A stretch of 59,713 bases of DNA from Thermoactinospora rubra (GCF_002093975.1 NZ_KZ084325.1:315040-374752); one strand, 5' to 3'. Positions 44,482 to 54,110 are shown, counted from the first letter of the stretch. Made by a program: numbers and translations. The notes: generated from the sequence alone by a model not told the origin.

Positions 44482-45650
44482 GCGCTCCACGGTAGCCATG
44501 CCTCCAGGAGGAAGTCGCCGCGGGCCGTGTGCCCGTGGGTGAGCCGCCCGCCGAGCAGCTCGGCGCGCTCGGTCAGGCCGATCAGTCCCGAGCCGGAGCC
44601 GGGCAGGCCGCGGCCGACCCGGGCCGGCACCGGGTTGCGCACCCGGACGGTCAACCCCTCTCCGGGCCCGCCGGCGATCTCCACGGTGACCGGCGCTCCC
44701 GGGGCGTGCTTGCGCGCGTTGGTGAGGGCCTCCTGCACGATCCGGTAGACGCTGCGGCCGAGCCCCTCCGGCACCGAGGAGGCCTCCAGCGCCAGCCGTA
44801 CGTCCATGCCCGCCTGGCGGCACTCCTCCACCAGGCCCGCCACGTCGTCCAGGGTGGGCTGGGGCCGTTCCGGCGTGGCCTGCGTGTCCTCGGGGCGCCG
44901 CAGCAGGCCGATCACCTCCCGCAGGTCCTGCAGCGCCCGGTGGGCGCTGTCCCGGATGGCCGCCGCCGCGCGCGCGATCTCCGCGGGCGGCGCGTCTGGG
45001 CGGAACTCCAGCGCCCCGGCGTGCAGGCTGAGGATGGACAGCCGGTGGGCCAGCACGTCGTGCATCTCGCGGGCGATGCGCTCACGTTCCAACCGTCTGG
45101 CCTGCTGGGCGGCCTCGTCGGCCTCGCGGCGCAGGGACCGCATGAGCTGCTGCCTGGTCTGCCGCACCAGGATGCCCCACGTGTAGAACAGCAGCGCGAT
45201 CACCACGCCCAGCACGATCGTGCCTTCGAACTTCAGGTCCTTGTCGGGATGGATGATCGCGTAGGGGATCACCGACACCAGGTTGTAGGCGAGCAGCCAT
45301 GCCGACACCTTGACCGGCCGGTGCACGGTGGCGGTGAACAGCGCCACCACCGACGCGCCTCCCGCGAGCACGAAGTACGACGACACCGTGGTCAGCACCC
45401 CGCTGAGCGCCACCGGCCAGCGCCGCCGCAGCCACAGGGCGGCGCAGCTGAGCGCCCCCACCACCTGCTCGGCCAGCAGCCGTTCCTCCGGCAGGTGGCT
45501 CACCTCCGGGATGGTGACCAGGGCGAGCCCGGCCGCCAGCAGGAACATGACCGTGTCGACCACCCAGTCCCGCATGGACCGCTTGACGGGGCGGCCCTCC
45601 TGGCCGTCGCCGAGCAGGACCGAAGGCAGCGCCCACCGATACTCCCTCAC
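44478..45650 (-). CDS. Sensor histidine kinase (HisKA_3 type)
   Basis: 390 residues. Five or so transmembrane helices (about 25-165) without a large extracellular loop are followed by a HisKA_3 dimerisation domain with phospho-acceptor His in REMHDVLAHRLSILSLHAG and an ATPase domain with QEALTNARKHAPG and GSGLIGLTERAELLGG. It senses through its membrane region and phosphorylates the downstream regulator. GTG 45650 is chosen. Confidence 0.93.
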   Translation of the reverse strand: MREYRWALPSVLLGDGQEGRPVKRSMRDWVVDTVMFLLAAGLALVTIPEVSHLPEERLLAEQVVGALSCAALWLRRRWPVALSGVLTTVSSYFVLAGGASVVALFTATVHRPVKVSAWLLAYNLVSVIPYAIIHPDKDLKFEGTIVLGVVIALLFYTWGILVRQTRQQLMRSLRREADEAAQQARRLERERIAREMHDVLAHRLSILSLHAGALEFRPDAPPAEIARAAAAIRDSAHRALQDLREVIGLLRRPEDTQATPERPQPTLDDVAGLVEECRQAGMDVRLALEASSVPEGLGRSVYRIVQEALTNARKHAPGAPVTVEIAGGPGEGLTVRVRNPVPARVGRGLPGSGSGLIGLTERAELLGGRLTHGHTARGDFLLEAWLPWSA

Positions 45651-45687
45651 GTTTCCCGAGGCTAGAGCCTGGACGAGGGCGGGAAAC
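45651..45687. promoter_or_regulatory. Dyad GTTTCCCG/CGGGAAAC at the kinase start
   Basis: 8-bp perfect inverted repeat (45651-45658, 45680-45687) immediately upstream of the GTG start of the two-component operon. TAGCCT on the minus strand between the arms may be a -10. It could be an autoregulatory site. Confidence 0.4.
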
Positions 45688-45761
45688 AGTCGACCAAAGT
45701 CGGTGCCGTGCTCGACCGGAGTGCGTCGCCGCCGGGACCCTGGCCGCGCGAGGCTGGTGGC

Positions 45762-45974
45762 ATGCGGATCTTCCTGTGGCTCGCCGCGCTGCTGTGCCTG
45801 GTCCAGGGCGTGGGCGCGGTCGTCGACAACGTCTGGGGCGAGGGCGGGAGCTGGTTCCTGGTGAACCGCCTGCCGTTCCTGGAGGGGTATGAGGTCTACG
45901 CCGGGATCGTCGTGGGCGTCCTCGGGCTGGCGCTGGGCGCGTTGGCCAGGTCCGGCGCGGAGCGTGGGAAGTGA
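45762..45974 (+). CDS. Small membrane protein
   Basis: 70 residues with two hydrophobic segments (about 3-20 and 44-62) joined by a loop with Trp and Gly (NVWGEGGSWFLVNRLPFLEGYE). No named family is recognised. Its stop overlaps the GTG of the first PH-domain gene, so the three genes form a coupled unit. Confidence 0.7.
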   Translation: MRIFLWLAALLCLVQGVGAVVDNVWGEGGSWFLVNRLPFLEGYEVYAGIVVGVLGLALGALARSGAERGK

Positions 45975-46450
45975 CCGCTCTCCGCCCGCCGCGCCACCGG
46001 CCCGACCCCCGCGCCGTGTGGTGGTGGACGCTCCAGTGGCTGGTCTTCGCGGCCGTCCTGGCGGTCGTGGCGGGGGCGCTGTGGGTGCTGCTGGACCCGT
46101 GGTGGCCGGCCGCCGCGGGCGGCGCCCTGACGGCCCTCGTCCTGGTGGCGGCCGTGGTCGCCCCGAGGGCGCAGTACCGCTTCCAGCGCTGGGAGGTGAC
46201 CGACCAGGCCGTCTACACCCGCAAGGGCTGGCTGTGGCACACCTGGCGCGTGGCCCCCATGTCGCGCGTCCAGACCGTCGACACCGAGCAGGGGCCGCTG
46301 CAGCGCGCCTTCGGCCTGGCCAACGTCAAGGTGACCACCGCCTCGGCGCAGGGCGCCGTCATGATCGAGGCGCTGGACCACGGGCTCGCGGCCGAGCTGG
46401 CGGACAAGCTCACGGCGATCACCCACGCCACGCCGGGTGATGCCACATGA
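45971..46450 (+). CDS. Bacterial PH-domain membrane protein (YdbS-like)
   Basis: 159 residues. Two transmembrane helices (about 18-65) precede a bPH2 domain with RFQRWEVTDQAVYTRKGWLWHTWRV (cited in parts: RFQRWEVTDQ, GWLWHTWRVAPMSRVQTVD) and EQGPLQRAFGLANV. Together with the next gene it resembles the ydbS-ydbT pair of Bacillus, implicated in resistance to some antimicrobial peptides. GTG 45971 overlaps the previous stop. Confidence 0.85.
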   Translation: MTALRPPRHRPDPRAVWWWTLQWLVFAAVLAVVAGALWVLLDPWWPAAAGGALTALVLVAAVVAPRAQYRFQRWEVTDQAVYTRKGWLWHTWRVAPMSRVQTVDTEQGPLQRAFGLANVKVTTASAQGAVMIEALDHGLAAELADKLTAITHATPGDAT

Positions 46451-47910
46451 CGTCGTGGCAGACCCTGAGCAGGCGCAGCCTGGGCGTCACGGCGGTGAAG
46501 TCGGCGGGCATCGCGGCGCCGGCGGGCGTCGTGGTGGCGCGCGTGGCCTCCGGCCTGGACTGGCCGGTCGAGGGGGTCGTCGCCGCCTGCGCCGCGGCGG
46601 CCGTGCTGGTCGTCGCCGGCGCGCTCGTGCTGGACGTCCTCTGGCTGCGCGCCACGCGCTGGCGCCTGACCGGCGAGCGGCTGGAGCTGCGCTCGGGCAT
46701 CCTCCATCGCAAGCACCGTTCCGTGCCGCGCGAGCGGATCCGCAGCGTCGACCTCAAGGCCGACCCGGTGCTGCGCCTGTTCGGCCTGGCCGCGGTGAAG
46801 GTCGGCACCGGGGAGCACGCCTCCGGCGAGCACGACGAGCTCACCCTGGACCCGCTGGCCAGGCAGGACGCCGAGAAGCTGCGCCGTACCCTGCTGAGCC
46901 TGGCCGGCGGGCAGCCGCCCGAGGGCAGCCTGGCGGAGCTCGACTGGGCCTGGCTGCGCTACGCGCCGCTCACCGTGTGGACGGTCGCGGGCGGCGCGCT
47001 GGTGGCCGGCGCAGCCTACAAGCCGCTGGACGCCCTCGGGCTCAACCCCGTCAAGAACGGCCTCGCCGACGCCCTGTGGGAGTGGATCACCGAGCGGCCC
47101 TGGCAGGCGGTGCCCCTGCTGCTGGGACTCAACGTGCTGGTCGGGCTCGTCGGCGCGGTGGCGGTGTTCGCCGAGTACTGGGGGCGCTACCGGCTGGAGC
47201 GCGAGCCCGGACGGCTGCGCCTCACCAGGGGCCTGCTCACCACGCGCTCCCTGACGCTGGCCGAGCGGCGGCTGCGGGGGGTGGAGCTCGTCGAGGGCCT
47301 GCTGCTGCGGCTGGGCGGCGGGGCACGGGTCAAGGCCGTCGCCACCGGGCTGCGCAAGAAGGACGACGAGGACGTCGACGACGTCTCCGCCCTGACGCCG
47401 CCCATGCCGCGCGAGCTCGCCGTCGAGGTCGCCGAACGGATCTGCGGCGCCCCGCTGCCCGCCCTGCGGCCCCGTCCCGCCGCCGCCAGGGCCAGGCGGC
47501 TGCGGCGGGCGCCGGCCGAGATCGCCGTGGTGGCCGCCGTCGCCGCGGCGCTGGACCTGCTGTGGCTGCCGTCCTGGATCTGGCTGGTCGCCGCCCTGGA
47601 CGTGCCGTTCTCGCTGGGGTACGCGCTGGCCGAGTACCGCGCCCTCGCGCACGGGCTGGGCGAGCGCCACCTCGTGACCCGGTACGGCGTGGCCGCCCGC
47701 CGCACCGTGGCGCTGGACCGCGACGGCGTCATCGGCTGGACGGTCACCCAGTCGCCCTTCCAGCGGCGGCTCGGCCTCATCACCGTCACCGCGACCACCG
47801 CCGCCGGGGCCGGGCACTACGACGTGGTGGACGTCGGCGCGGAGGAGGGGCTCGAGCTGGCGGCGCGAGCCGTACCAGGTCTGCTCGGCCCCTTCCTCAC
47901 GACGCGATAA
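46447..47910 (+). CDS. Bacterial PH-domain membrane protein (YdbT-like)
   Basis: 487 residues with several transmembrane segments and at least two, probably three, bPH2 repeats: LRATRWRLTGERLELRSG with RIRSVDLKADPVLRLFGL, EPGRLRLTRGLLTTRSL, and HLVTRYGVAARRTVALDRDG with QSPFQRRLGL. It is coupled to the YdbS-like gene by ATGA. Function is probably at the cell envelope; ligand unknown. Confidence 0.86.
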   Translation: MTSWQTLSRRSLGVTAVKSAGIAAPAGVVVARVASGLDWPVEGVVAACAAAAVLVVAGALVLDVLWLRATRWRLTGERLELRSGILHRKHRSVPRERIRSVDLKADPVLRLFGLAAVKVGTGEHASGEHDELTLDPLARQDAEKLRRTLLSLAGGQPPEGSLAELDWAWLRYAPLTVWTVAGGALVAGAAYKPLDALGLNPVKNGLADALWEWITERPWQAVPLLLGLNVLVGLVGAVAVFAEYWGRYRLEREPGRLRLTRGLLTTRSLTLAERRLRGVELVEGLLLRLGGGARVKAVATGLRKKDDEDVDDVSALTPPMPRELAVEVAERICGAPLPALRPRPAAARARRLRRAPAEIAVVAAVAAALDLLWLPSWIWLVAALDVPFSLGYALAEYRALAHGLGERHLVTRYGVAARRTVALDRDGVIGWTVTQSPFQRRLGLITVTATTAAGAGHYDVVDVGAEEGLELAARAVPGLLGPFLTTR

Positions 47911-48047
47911 CGGATGGATCACACCGGGCCCGTGGAAGATCACGCCGGCGGCGGTTCTCCGCGTTTCCCGGTGGTTCCCGCAACGGCCCGGCAACGCTTT
48001 GGGGGCGGTCGTTGCGGACGGGGCGGGCGCGCGCCGACGATCGGCGC

Positions 48048-48656
48048 GTGCCCCCAGCCCTGTCGTGTGACGCCCTGGCCTGCCGCGTGGGCGGGCGAGA
48101 CATCATCGTCGCCTTCTCCCTGGAGGTGGCGCCGGGCGAGCGGGTGGCCCTCATGGGGCCGTCCGGGAGCGGCAAGACGACCCTGCTGACGACGCTGGCC
48201 GGGTTGCTGCCGCCCGCCGCCGGGCGCGTGCTCGTGGGCGGGGGGCCCGTGGGCGAGCGCCGCGACCGGGTCGCGCTGGTGTTCCAGTCCTACGGCCTGC
48301 TGTCGCTGCTGACCGCCGCCGAGAACGTCGAGGTCGCCCTGCGCGCCGCCGGGTGCTCCCCGGCCGAGGCCATGGGGCGCGCCGCCGCCGTCCTCAGGCG
48401 CCTGAAGGTGGACGCCTTCGCCGATCACCTGGTCGAGGAGCTGTCCGGGGGCCAGCAGCAGCGGGTGGCCGTGGCCAGGGCCCTCGCGCTGCGGCCGGAG
48501 GTGCTGCTGGCCGACGAGCCCACGGCCGAGCAGGACCCCGGTCACCGCGAGATCGTGCTGGAGGAGCTGATGGGCGTGGCCGCCACGCTGATCGTGGCCA
48601 CCCACGACCCGGACGTCGCCAAGCTGTGCGACCGCATCGTGGAGCTCCGGCCATGA
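48048..48656 (+). CDS. ABC transporter ATP-binding protein (LolD/MacB type), first of pair
   Basis: 202 residues with Walker A GPSGSGKTT, Q-loop VFQSYGL, signature LSGGQQQRVA and Walker B VLLADEP followed by Thr and Ala-Glu-Gln in the D-loop (EQDPGH replaces the usual LD). The switch His is in THDPDV. The start is GTG 48048 without a ribosome site; TTGCGG and GACGAT 18 bp apart would start transcription at the GTG. It probably energises the large permease downstream, perhaps as a heterodimer with the second ATPase. Confidence 0.88.
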   Translation: MPPALSCDALACRVGGRDIIVAFSLEVAPGERVALMGPSGSGKTTLLTTLAGLLPPAAGRVLVGGGPVGERRDRVALVFQSYGLLSLLTAAENVEVALRAAGCSPAEAMGRAAAVLRRLKVDAFADHLVEELSGGQQQRVAVARALALRPEVLLADEPTAEQDPGHREIVLEELMGVAATLIVATHDPDVAKLCDRIVELRP

Positions 48657-48670
48657 GCCGCGAAGGGCGC

Positions 48671-48739
48671 GACCCGCTCTGGACTGAGGAGGGGCTCGGG
48701 CGCTCCGGCGCCCGAGCCACGACGAGGGAAGAGCGGGTC
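48671..48739 (+). promoter_or_regulatory. Nested inverted repeat between the two ATPase genes
   Basis: An inner perfect 11-bp hairpin (48693-48703, 48708-48718, 4-nt loop) lies inside an outer perfect 10-bp stem (48671-48680, 48730-48739). The RNA would form a long stem with two internal single-stranded segments. It could act as an attenuator, processing site or mRNA stabiliser setting the ratio of the two ATPases. Confidence 0.55.
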
Positions 48740-48774
48740 TGTGGGCGCCCGGAGCCGCCGAACGGAGTGAGGCC

Positions 48775-49581
48775 ATGAACGCCGTGCGGTGCGAGGGGGT
48801 CGTGCAGATCTACAAGGCGCAGGACGTCGAGGTCGTCGCCCTGCGCGACGTCGACCTGGTGGTCGACGAGGGCGAGACGGTGGCGCTGCTGGGGCCGTCG
48901 GGGGCGGGCAAGACCACGCTGCTGTGGCTGCTGGCCGGGCTGCTGCGGCCCAGCGCGGGCCGGGTGCGCGTGGCCGGCGCCGACCTGGCCGCGCTCGACC
49001 AGCGAGGGCTGGACCGGCTGCGCGCCACCCAGCTGGGCGTGCTGCTGCAGAACCCCTCCCGCAACCTCCTGCCCTACCTCGACGCCGGGCAGAACGTCGC
49101 CTTCGCCCAGCGCGGCGCCCGCCGCGACCGGCGGCGGGCGCGCGAGTTGCTGGACCGCGTGGGCCTGGCCGCCCGGACCGTGGCGGGGCGCATGTCCGGC
49201 GGCGAGCAGCAGCGCCTGGCCATGGCCGTGGCGCTGGCCAACCGGCCCCGCCTGCTGCTGGCCGACGAGCCGACCAGCCAGCTGGACGCCGCCAACGCCC
49301 AGGCCGTGATCGAGCTGATCCGGCAGGCGGCCCGCGAGGAGGGCACCACGGCGGTGGTGGTGACCCACGACGTGGCGGTGAGCGAGGCGCTGGGCCGTAC
49401 GGTGACCATCAGGGACGGCCGGGTGGGCGCGGAGGGCCTGCGCGGCGAGGAGTTCGTCGTGGTCGGCCGCGAGGGGACCGTCCAGATCCCGCCGGAGTAC
49501 CACCATCTGCTGCCGCCCGGCTCGCGGGCCAGGATCGAGCCGCTCGAGGACGGCGTGGCGGTCAGGAGGGCCGAACCGTGA
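48775..49581 (+). CDS. ABC transporter ATP-binding protein (LolD/MacB type), second of pair
   Basis: 268 residues with Walker A GPSGAGKTT, Q-loop LLQNPSRN, signature MSGGEQQRLA, Walker B LLLADEPTSQLD and switch His in VVTHDVAV. The C-terminal 50 residues form a small beta domain (EEFVVVGREGTVQIPPEY). Its GTGA end overlaps the permease start, so it is the closest partner of the permease. Confidence 0.92.
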   Translation: MNAVRCEGVVQIYKAQDVEVVALRDVDLVVDEGETVALLGPSGAGKTTLLWLLAGLLRPSAGRVRVAGADLAALDQRGLDRLRATQLGVLLQNPSRNLLPYLDAGQNVAFAQRGARRDRRRARELLDRVGLAARTVAGRMSGGEQQRLAMAVALANRPRLLLADEPTSQLDAANAQAVIELIRQAAREEGTTAVVVTHDVAVSEALGRTVTIRDGRVGAEGLRGEEFVVVGREGTVQIPPEYHHLLPPGSRARIEPLEDGVAVRRAEP

Positions 49582-52500
49582 TCATGCGCGGGCTGTGGGA
49601 GCGGCGGACGCCGGCCCTGGTCGTCCTCGTCATCGCGATCGTCCCGGTGGCCTCGGCGGTGGTCGGCCCGCTGTACGCCGACGCCTCCCGCACCACCATC
49701 GTCAGGACCGTCCTGTCCCGGGCGCCGGTCGAGGCCAAGGGCTGGCGCTACACCGTCAAGGGCGACCGCGACATCCGGCGCGAGCTGGCCGCGTTCACCG
49801 CCGGAGCGCGCTTCCTGACCGAGCCGGTCTTCGGCATGGAGGTCGACAGCCCGATCGTCCACAGCGACGTGATCGTGCCGCTGATGTGGCAGGAGGGCCA
49901 GTGCGAGCACGTCCGGATCGTGCGCGGCCGCTGCCCGAGCGCCGCCCGCGAGATCATGGTGAGCGAGGACGCGGGCTACCGCGTGGGCGCGCGCGTGGCG
50001 TTGACCAGCGTCGTCGCCTCCAGCCCCGGCGACACCGGGTACAAGCCCGTCCCGCTGCGCGTGGTGGGCCTGTACCGGCCGGTCTCGGCGGCCGACCCGT
50101 TCTGGTTCGGCCGCAGCCTGTTCGCCGCCGAGGCGCAGGGCACGGACAAGCGCGCCGAGCCGTTCTTCACGGCCCGGGAGACCCGTGACGCGGTCGTCAT
50201 CACCGGCGTCCTGTACGCCGGCGACCAGGCGCCCGGCTGGGCCGACTACGGCATCGTCTACGTCGACCCGGCCAGGATGACCGGCTCGGACGTGCAGCGG
50301 CTGGCCGCCATGCAGGCCACCGCCGTCGACATGGGCCAGCAGAGCGGCGTGGCGGTCTTCAGCTGGATCGACGGCCCGCTGCGCGACATCGGCCGCCAGA
50401 CCGGCACGCTGGCCGTGCCGACCTACCTGGTGATCGGCCAGCTGGTGGGTCTGGGCTGGCTGCTGCTGTTCCAGACCGTGGGCGACCTGGTCAGGGCCCG
50501 GTCGCCGGAGACCGCGCTGGCCCGGCTGCGCGGCTACGGGCGGCTGCGCGTGTGGCTGTTCATGCTGACCGAGCCGCTCGTCCTGCTCGCGGCGGCCTAT
50601 CCCCTCGGCGTGCTGGCCGGGCGGGCCGCGGGCGAGGCGATCGTGGCCGCCCTGCTGCCCGGCGTCCCGGTGGGCCTGACGCCCGGCGCGGCGCTGGCGG
50701 GGGCCGCCGCGCTGGCGGGCGGGCTGCCGGCGGCCGTGGTCGCCGCCTGGCGGACGGCGCGCCGCCCGGTCACCGAGGAGTGGCGGCGCACGCCCCGCCG
50801 GGCCAGGCAGAGCTGGGTGGTCGACGCCGTGGTCCTGGCCGTGGCCGGGCTCGGCCTGCTGGAGCTGCTGGGCACCGGCGTGATCACCGACGCCTCCGCG
50901 CAGCGGACCGGCGCGCTGGCCGTTCCTGCTCTCATCGCCCTGGCCCTGGCGCTGCTGGCCCGGCGCCTGCTGCCGCCGCTCGTCCGGCTGCTGTTCGGCC
51001 TGACCCGGCGGCGTGGCGGGCTGGGCCCCTTCCTGGCGTTGCGGCAGGTCGCGCGGGGGCCGGTCGCGGCGGGCAGCGTGATCGTGCTGGGCACGGCCTT
51101 CGGGCTGGCCACGTTCGCGGTGTGCGCCTGGACCGCGACGATCGGCAACTACGCCGAGACCGCCCGCTTCCACCTGGGCGCGCCCGGCGCCATCGAGGTC
51201 GGGCCGGTCAGCCCGCGCCGGCTGGCGGAGGCGGTGCGGGCGGCCGACCCGGCGGGCGGCGCCGCCGCGCCCGTCGTCCGGGTCCCCGGCACGGTCTCCA
51301 TGATCGCCACCGACCCGGCCCGGCTCGCGCGGGTCGGCCACTGGCGTCCCGACCGGGCGGGCGGCGTACGGCTGGCCGACGCGACCTCCCGGCTGAGCGG
51401 CCCCGACCTGCCCCGCGTGCCGCTGTCCGGCGACCGGATCCGGCTGCGGATCTCGCACGAGCCGGTGCCCGAGGGCTGGCAGGTACGGCTCTTCGCCGTC
51501 GTCCGGGTGCCCGGCAGGGTGGGCCCGGCGCAGCTCGCGGTCGCCCGGCTCGCCGGCACAGGCGGCGCCCACGCCTGGCCCCTGCCTCCCGAGTGCGCCA
51601 AGGAGCCCTGCGAGCTGCGGTCGATCAGGACCGAGGTCCACGCCCCGCAGTCCCCGGACGAGGACCCCTTCGCCATCCCGACCATCCATCCGACGGTCAA
51701 GGCCGTCGAGGTCCGCTCCGGCGGGCGCTGGCGGCCGGTGGACGCGGCGCTCACCGACCGGCGGCGCTGGGAGGGCGACGGCCACGCCGGCCCCGACGGG
51801 CTGTCCATGCCGGTCGGGCCGCTGGTGGCGGGCGGCATGCGGCTGGTCCTCACGCCCGCGAAGATCCCGGCGATCCAGCTCGGCCCGGTGGGCGACCGCG
51901 AGATGCCGGGGCTGGACAGGCTGCACGCGGCCCGCACCGCCGCCGTCGCCCGCACCACGGCCGCGCCCGGGCTGTCGGACACCGGGGTGATCGTCGACCT
52001 GGAGCAGGCCGACCGCGTCTCCTTCGGCGTCGCGGAGGAGGCCCGCTTCGAGGTGTGGACGGCCGCGGGCAAGGCGGCGGCGGTCGCCGACGCGCTGCGC
52101 GCCCAGGGCCTCACCGTGGTGTCCATCCGGCACGTGGCCGACCTGGAGGCCCGCTTCGCCGGTGAGGGGCCGGGCCTGGCGCTGCTGCTGCTCCTGGCCT
52201 CGGCCATCGCCGCGGCCGCGCTGGCACTCGGGCGCACGGTCCTGGCCCTTTACACGGCCGCGCGCAGGCGCCGCCACGAGCTGGCCGCCCTGGAGGCCTC
52301 CGGGGCGCGCCGCGGTGCCCTGCGCGCCGCGCTCCTGCTGGAGCAGGTCGTGACCGTCTGCGCGGGCCTGCTGACGGGCCTGGCCGCCGGGCTGCTGGCG
52401 GCGCGCGCCGCGCTGGAGCGCATCCCGCAGTTCGCCGAGCCGCCGGCCAGCCCGCCGCTGCCCTTCGAGGTCGCGCCGGCGGCGGTGGCGCTGCTGGCCG

Positions 52501-52589
52501 GCGTGACCGCGCTGGTGAGCCTGCTGGCCACGGCCGTGGTCAGCGAGGTGCTGCTGCGCGGCGTCCGGGTGGAGGAGCTGCGCGCCTGA
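49578..52589 (+). CDS. FtsX-like ABC transporter permease
   Basis: 1003 residues. A first transmembrane helix (about 13-35) and a large extracytoplasmic domain (about 40-285) are followed by two FtsX blocks of helices (about 285-530, about 860-1003), with a second large extracytoplasmic domain (about 535-845). This matches MacB/LolC-type mechanotransmission permeases duplicated in one chain. Substrate is unknown; lipoprotein, peptide or antibiotic-stress roles are possible. GTG 49578 overlaps the ATPase stop; ATG 49584 is an alternative. Confidence 0.88.
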   Translation: MIMRGLWERRTPALVVLVIAIVPVASAVVGPLYADASRTTIVRTVLSRAPVEAKGWRYTVKGDRDIRRELAAFTAGARFLTEPVFGMEVDSPIVHSDVIVPLMWQEGQCEHVRIVRGRCPSAAREIMVSEDAGYRVGARVALTSVVASSPGDTGYKPVPLRVVGLYRPVSAADPFWFGRSLFAAEAQGTDKRAEPFFTARETRDAVVITGVLYAGDQAPGWADYGIVYVDPARMTGSDVQRLAAMQATAVDMGQQSGVAVFSWIDGPLRDIGRQTGTLAVPTYLVIGQLVGLGWLLLFQTVGDLVRARSPETALARLRGYGRLRVWLFMLTEPLVLLAAAYPLGVLAGRAAGEAIVAALLPGVPVGLTPGAALAGAAALAGGLPAAVVAAWRTARRPVTEEWRRTPRRARQSWVVDAVVLAVAGLGLLELLGTGVITDASAQRTGALAVPALIALALALLARRLLPPLVRLLFGLTRRRGGLGPFLALRQVARGPVAAGSVIVLGTAFGLATFAVCAWTATIGNYAETARFHLGAPGAIEVGPVSPRRLAEAVRAADPAGGAAAPVVRVPGTVSMIATDPARLARVGHWRPDRAGGVRLADATSRLSGPDLPRVPLSGDRIRLRISHEPVPEGWQVRLFAVVRVPGRVGPAQLAVARLAGTGGAHAWPLPPECAKEPCELRSIRTEVHAPQSPDEDPFAIPTIHPTVKAVEVRSGGRWRPVDAALTDRRRWEGDGHAGPDGLSMPVGPLVAGGMRLVLTPAKIPAIQLGPVGDREMPGLDRLHAARTAAVARTTAAPGLSDTGVIVDLEQADRVSFGVAEEARFEVWTAAGKAAAVADALRAQGLTVVSIRHVADLEARFAGEGPGLALLLLLASAIAAAALALGRTVLALYTAARRRRHELAALEASGARRGALRAALLLEQVVTVCAGLLTGLAAGLLAARAALERIPQFAEPPASPPLPFEVAPAAVALLAGVTALVSLLATAVVSEVLLRGVRVEELRA

Positions 52590-52610
52590 CGCACGGGACT
52601 GTCTAACTGT

Positions 52611-54110
52611 CTAGCTGCCGCCGGGGTCGCCGGCCAGGGCCTTCATGAACGCCCTGGCGACCTTCTGCGCGCCCTCGTCGGCCTCGCGGCGGTCCATCAG
52701 CTTGACCTTGGGGCTGTTGGTGCCCTCGCCCGCCGGCACGCTGCTGCCGGCGTAGGAGACCTCGACCACCAGCGCGCCCTGGCGGATCGTCACCGTCGTC
52801 GACCCGTTGAACACCGTGCTCCTGCGGTAGGCGATGTACTGCATGAACGCCGCCTCGCCCAGGCCGTCGAGCGTCACCGGCTCGTCCCAGGACACGTCGC
52901 CCGGCTCGAAGTCCTGCATCCGCTTGGCCCCGCCGTACTGCTCGGTGTAGTAGCCCTTGGCGGAGGTGGGGTCGGCCAGGCCGGCGCGGTTGGCGAAGCG
53001 GTGCATCGTGATGAGGACGCTGCGGATCTTCTTGCCCTTGCCGTCGGGCAGGTTCAGGTTGAGCCAGCGGCACTCGGTCTGGCTGTCGTTGCCCTCCTCC
53101 GCCGCCCGGGTGCGGGTCGTGGCGCCGGGCACCAGCGAGGTGGCCACCTCGCCGATCGCCTGGCAGGCCGTCGGCATCGCGGCCAGCGTGGACTGCGACG
53201 GGCTGGGCCGGGCGGAGGGCGAGAGCGTCACGCCCGGCCGCGGCTTGGCCAGCACGCCCGGGTTCTGGGCCTTCCACTGCGCCACGCCGCGGGCCACGTG
53301 CGCGACCAGGCCGCTCACCTCGCGCAGCGCGTTCTCCTCGGTGATGGACTGGGTCGACTCGTTGTTCAGTATCGCCGCGTCCTTGCGCTGCTGGCTGGCC
53401 TGGAACTTCACCTCGATGGTCATGTCGTCGACGCGGGCCTTGGCCTCGCCCCAGGAGTACCACAGCAGCTTGCCCGAGCGGCGCCAGAAGTACTGGGCGA
53501 AGGCGCCGTCGCCGACGCCGGGGATGTCCCTGACCTGGGAGGTGTAGTCCTTCTCGCCGGGCGAGGGCGTGGGCTTGTAGGTCTCGCTGTACTTGGCCTG
53601 GCCGTAGTCGAGGTCGTAGGAGTTCTGGGCCATGGCCCGGCCCGTGCGGGCGCCGTCGGGCTTGTACTGGTCGACCTTGACCTCGACGGTGCGCTGCCGC
53701 CAGTACTCGCCGTGGTCGATGCGCTGGTTGTCCCAGGTGCACTGGAAGGTGACCGTGTACTCGCTCTCCCGCGAGGTGGCCGCGACCGTGGCCTCGGGCA
53801 CCAGGCGGTCGGCCTCGGCCTTGGGGATCATCGAGCACACGTCCGGCGGCGTCTTGGCCACCGGCTCGCTGGCGGGCTGCGCGGGCTCGAAGGACCTCTT
53901 CGGCTCGTTCGGCTCGGCCGTCGTCGCCGACCGCTTGCCGTACCACAGGTAGCCGCCGACGCCGCCGGCCAGCAGGACCACGACGGCCACCGCCACCACG
54001 GGCAGGACCCAGCCGCGGCGGTGCCTGTGGGGCTGTGTCGGGGGTCCGGCGGGCGGCTGGCCGATCGGCCTTTCGGGCATGCGGAAGGGGTTGGTCGGGG
54101 GCTCGGTCAA
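52611..54110 (-). CDS. Membrane-anchored protein with two DUF3558-like extracellular domains
   Basis: 499 residues: Pro-rich cytoplasmic N-terminus, one transmembrane helix (about 33-55) and a long extracellular part with two related domains. Each begins with a Cys near its start and has a CTW/CRW motif about 35 residues later: DVCSMIPKAEADRL with FQCTWDN, and TACQAIGEVATSL with TECRWLN. The same pattern occurs outside both neighbouring kinases. TTG 54110 is the start, with AGGAG 7 nt upstream. It probably shares a ligand or complex with the kinases. Confidence 0.8.
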   Translation of the reverse strand: MTEPPTNPFRMPERPIGQPPAGPPTQPHRHRRGWVLPVVAVAVVVLLAGGVGGYLWYGKRSATTAEPNEPKRSFEPAQPASEPVAKTPPDVCSMIPKAEADRLVPEATVAATSRESEYTVTFQCTWDNQRIDHGEYWRQRTVEVKVDQYKPDGARTGRAMAQNSYDLDYGQAKYSETYKPTPSPGEKDYTSQVRDIPGVGDGAFAQYFWRRSGKLLWYSWGEAKARVDDMTIEVKFQASQQRKDAAILNNESTQSITEENALREVSGLVAHVARGVAQWKAQNPGVLAKPRPGVTLSPSARPSPSQSTLAAMPTACQAIGEVATSLVPGATTRTRAAEEGNDSQTECRWLNLNLPDGKGKKIRSVLITMHRFANRAGLADPTSAKGYYTEQYGGAKRMQDFEPGDVSWDEPVTLDGLGEAAFMQYIAYRRSTVFNGSTTVTIRQGALVVEVSYAGSSVPAGEGTNSPKVKLMDRREADEGAQKVARAFMKALAGDPGGS

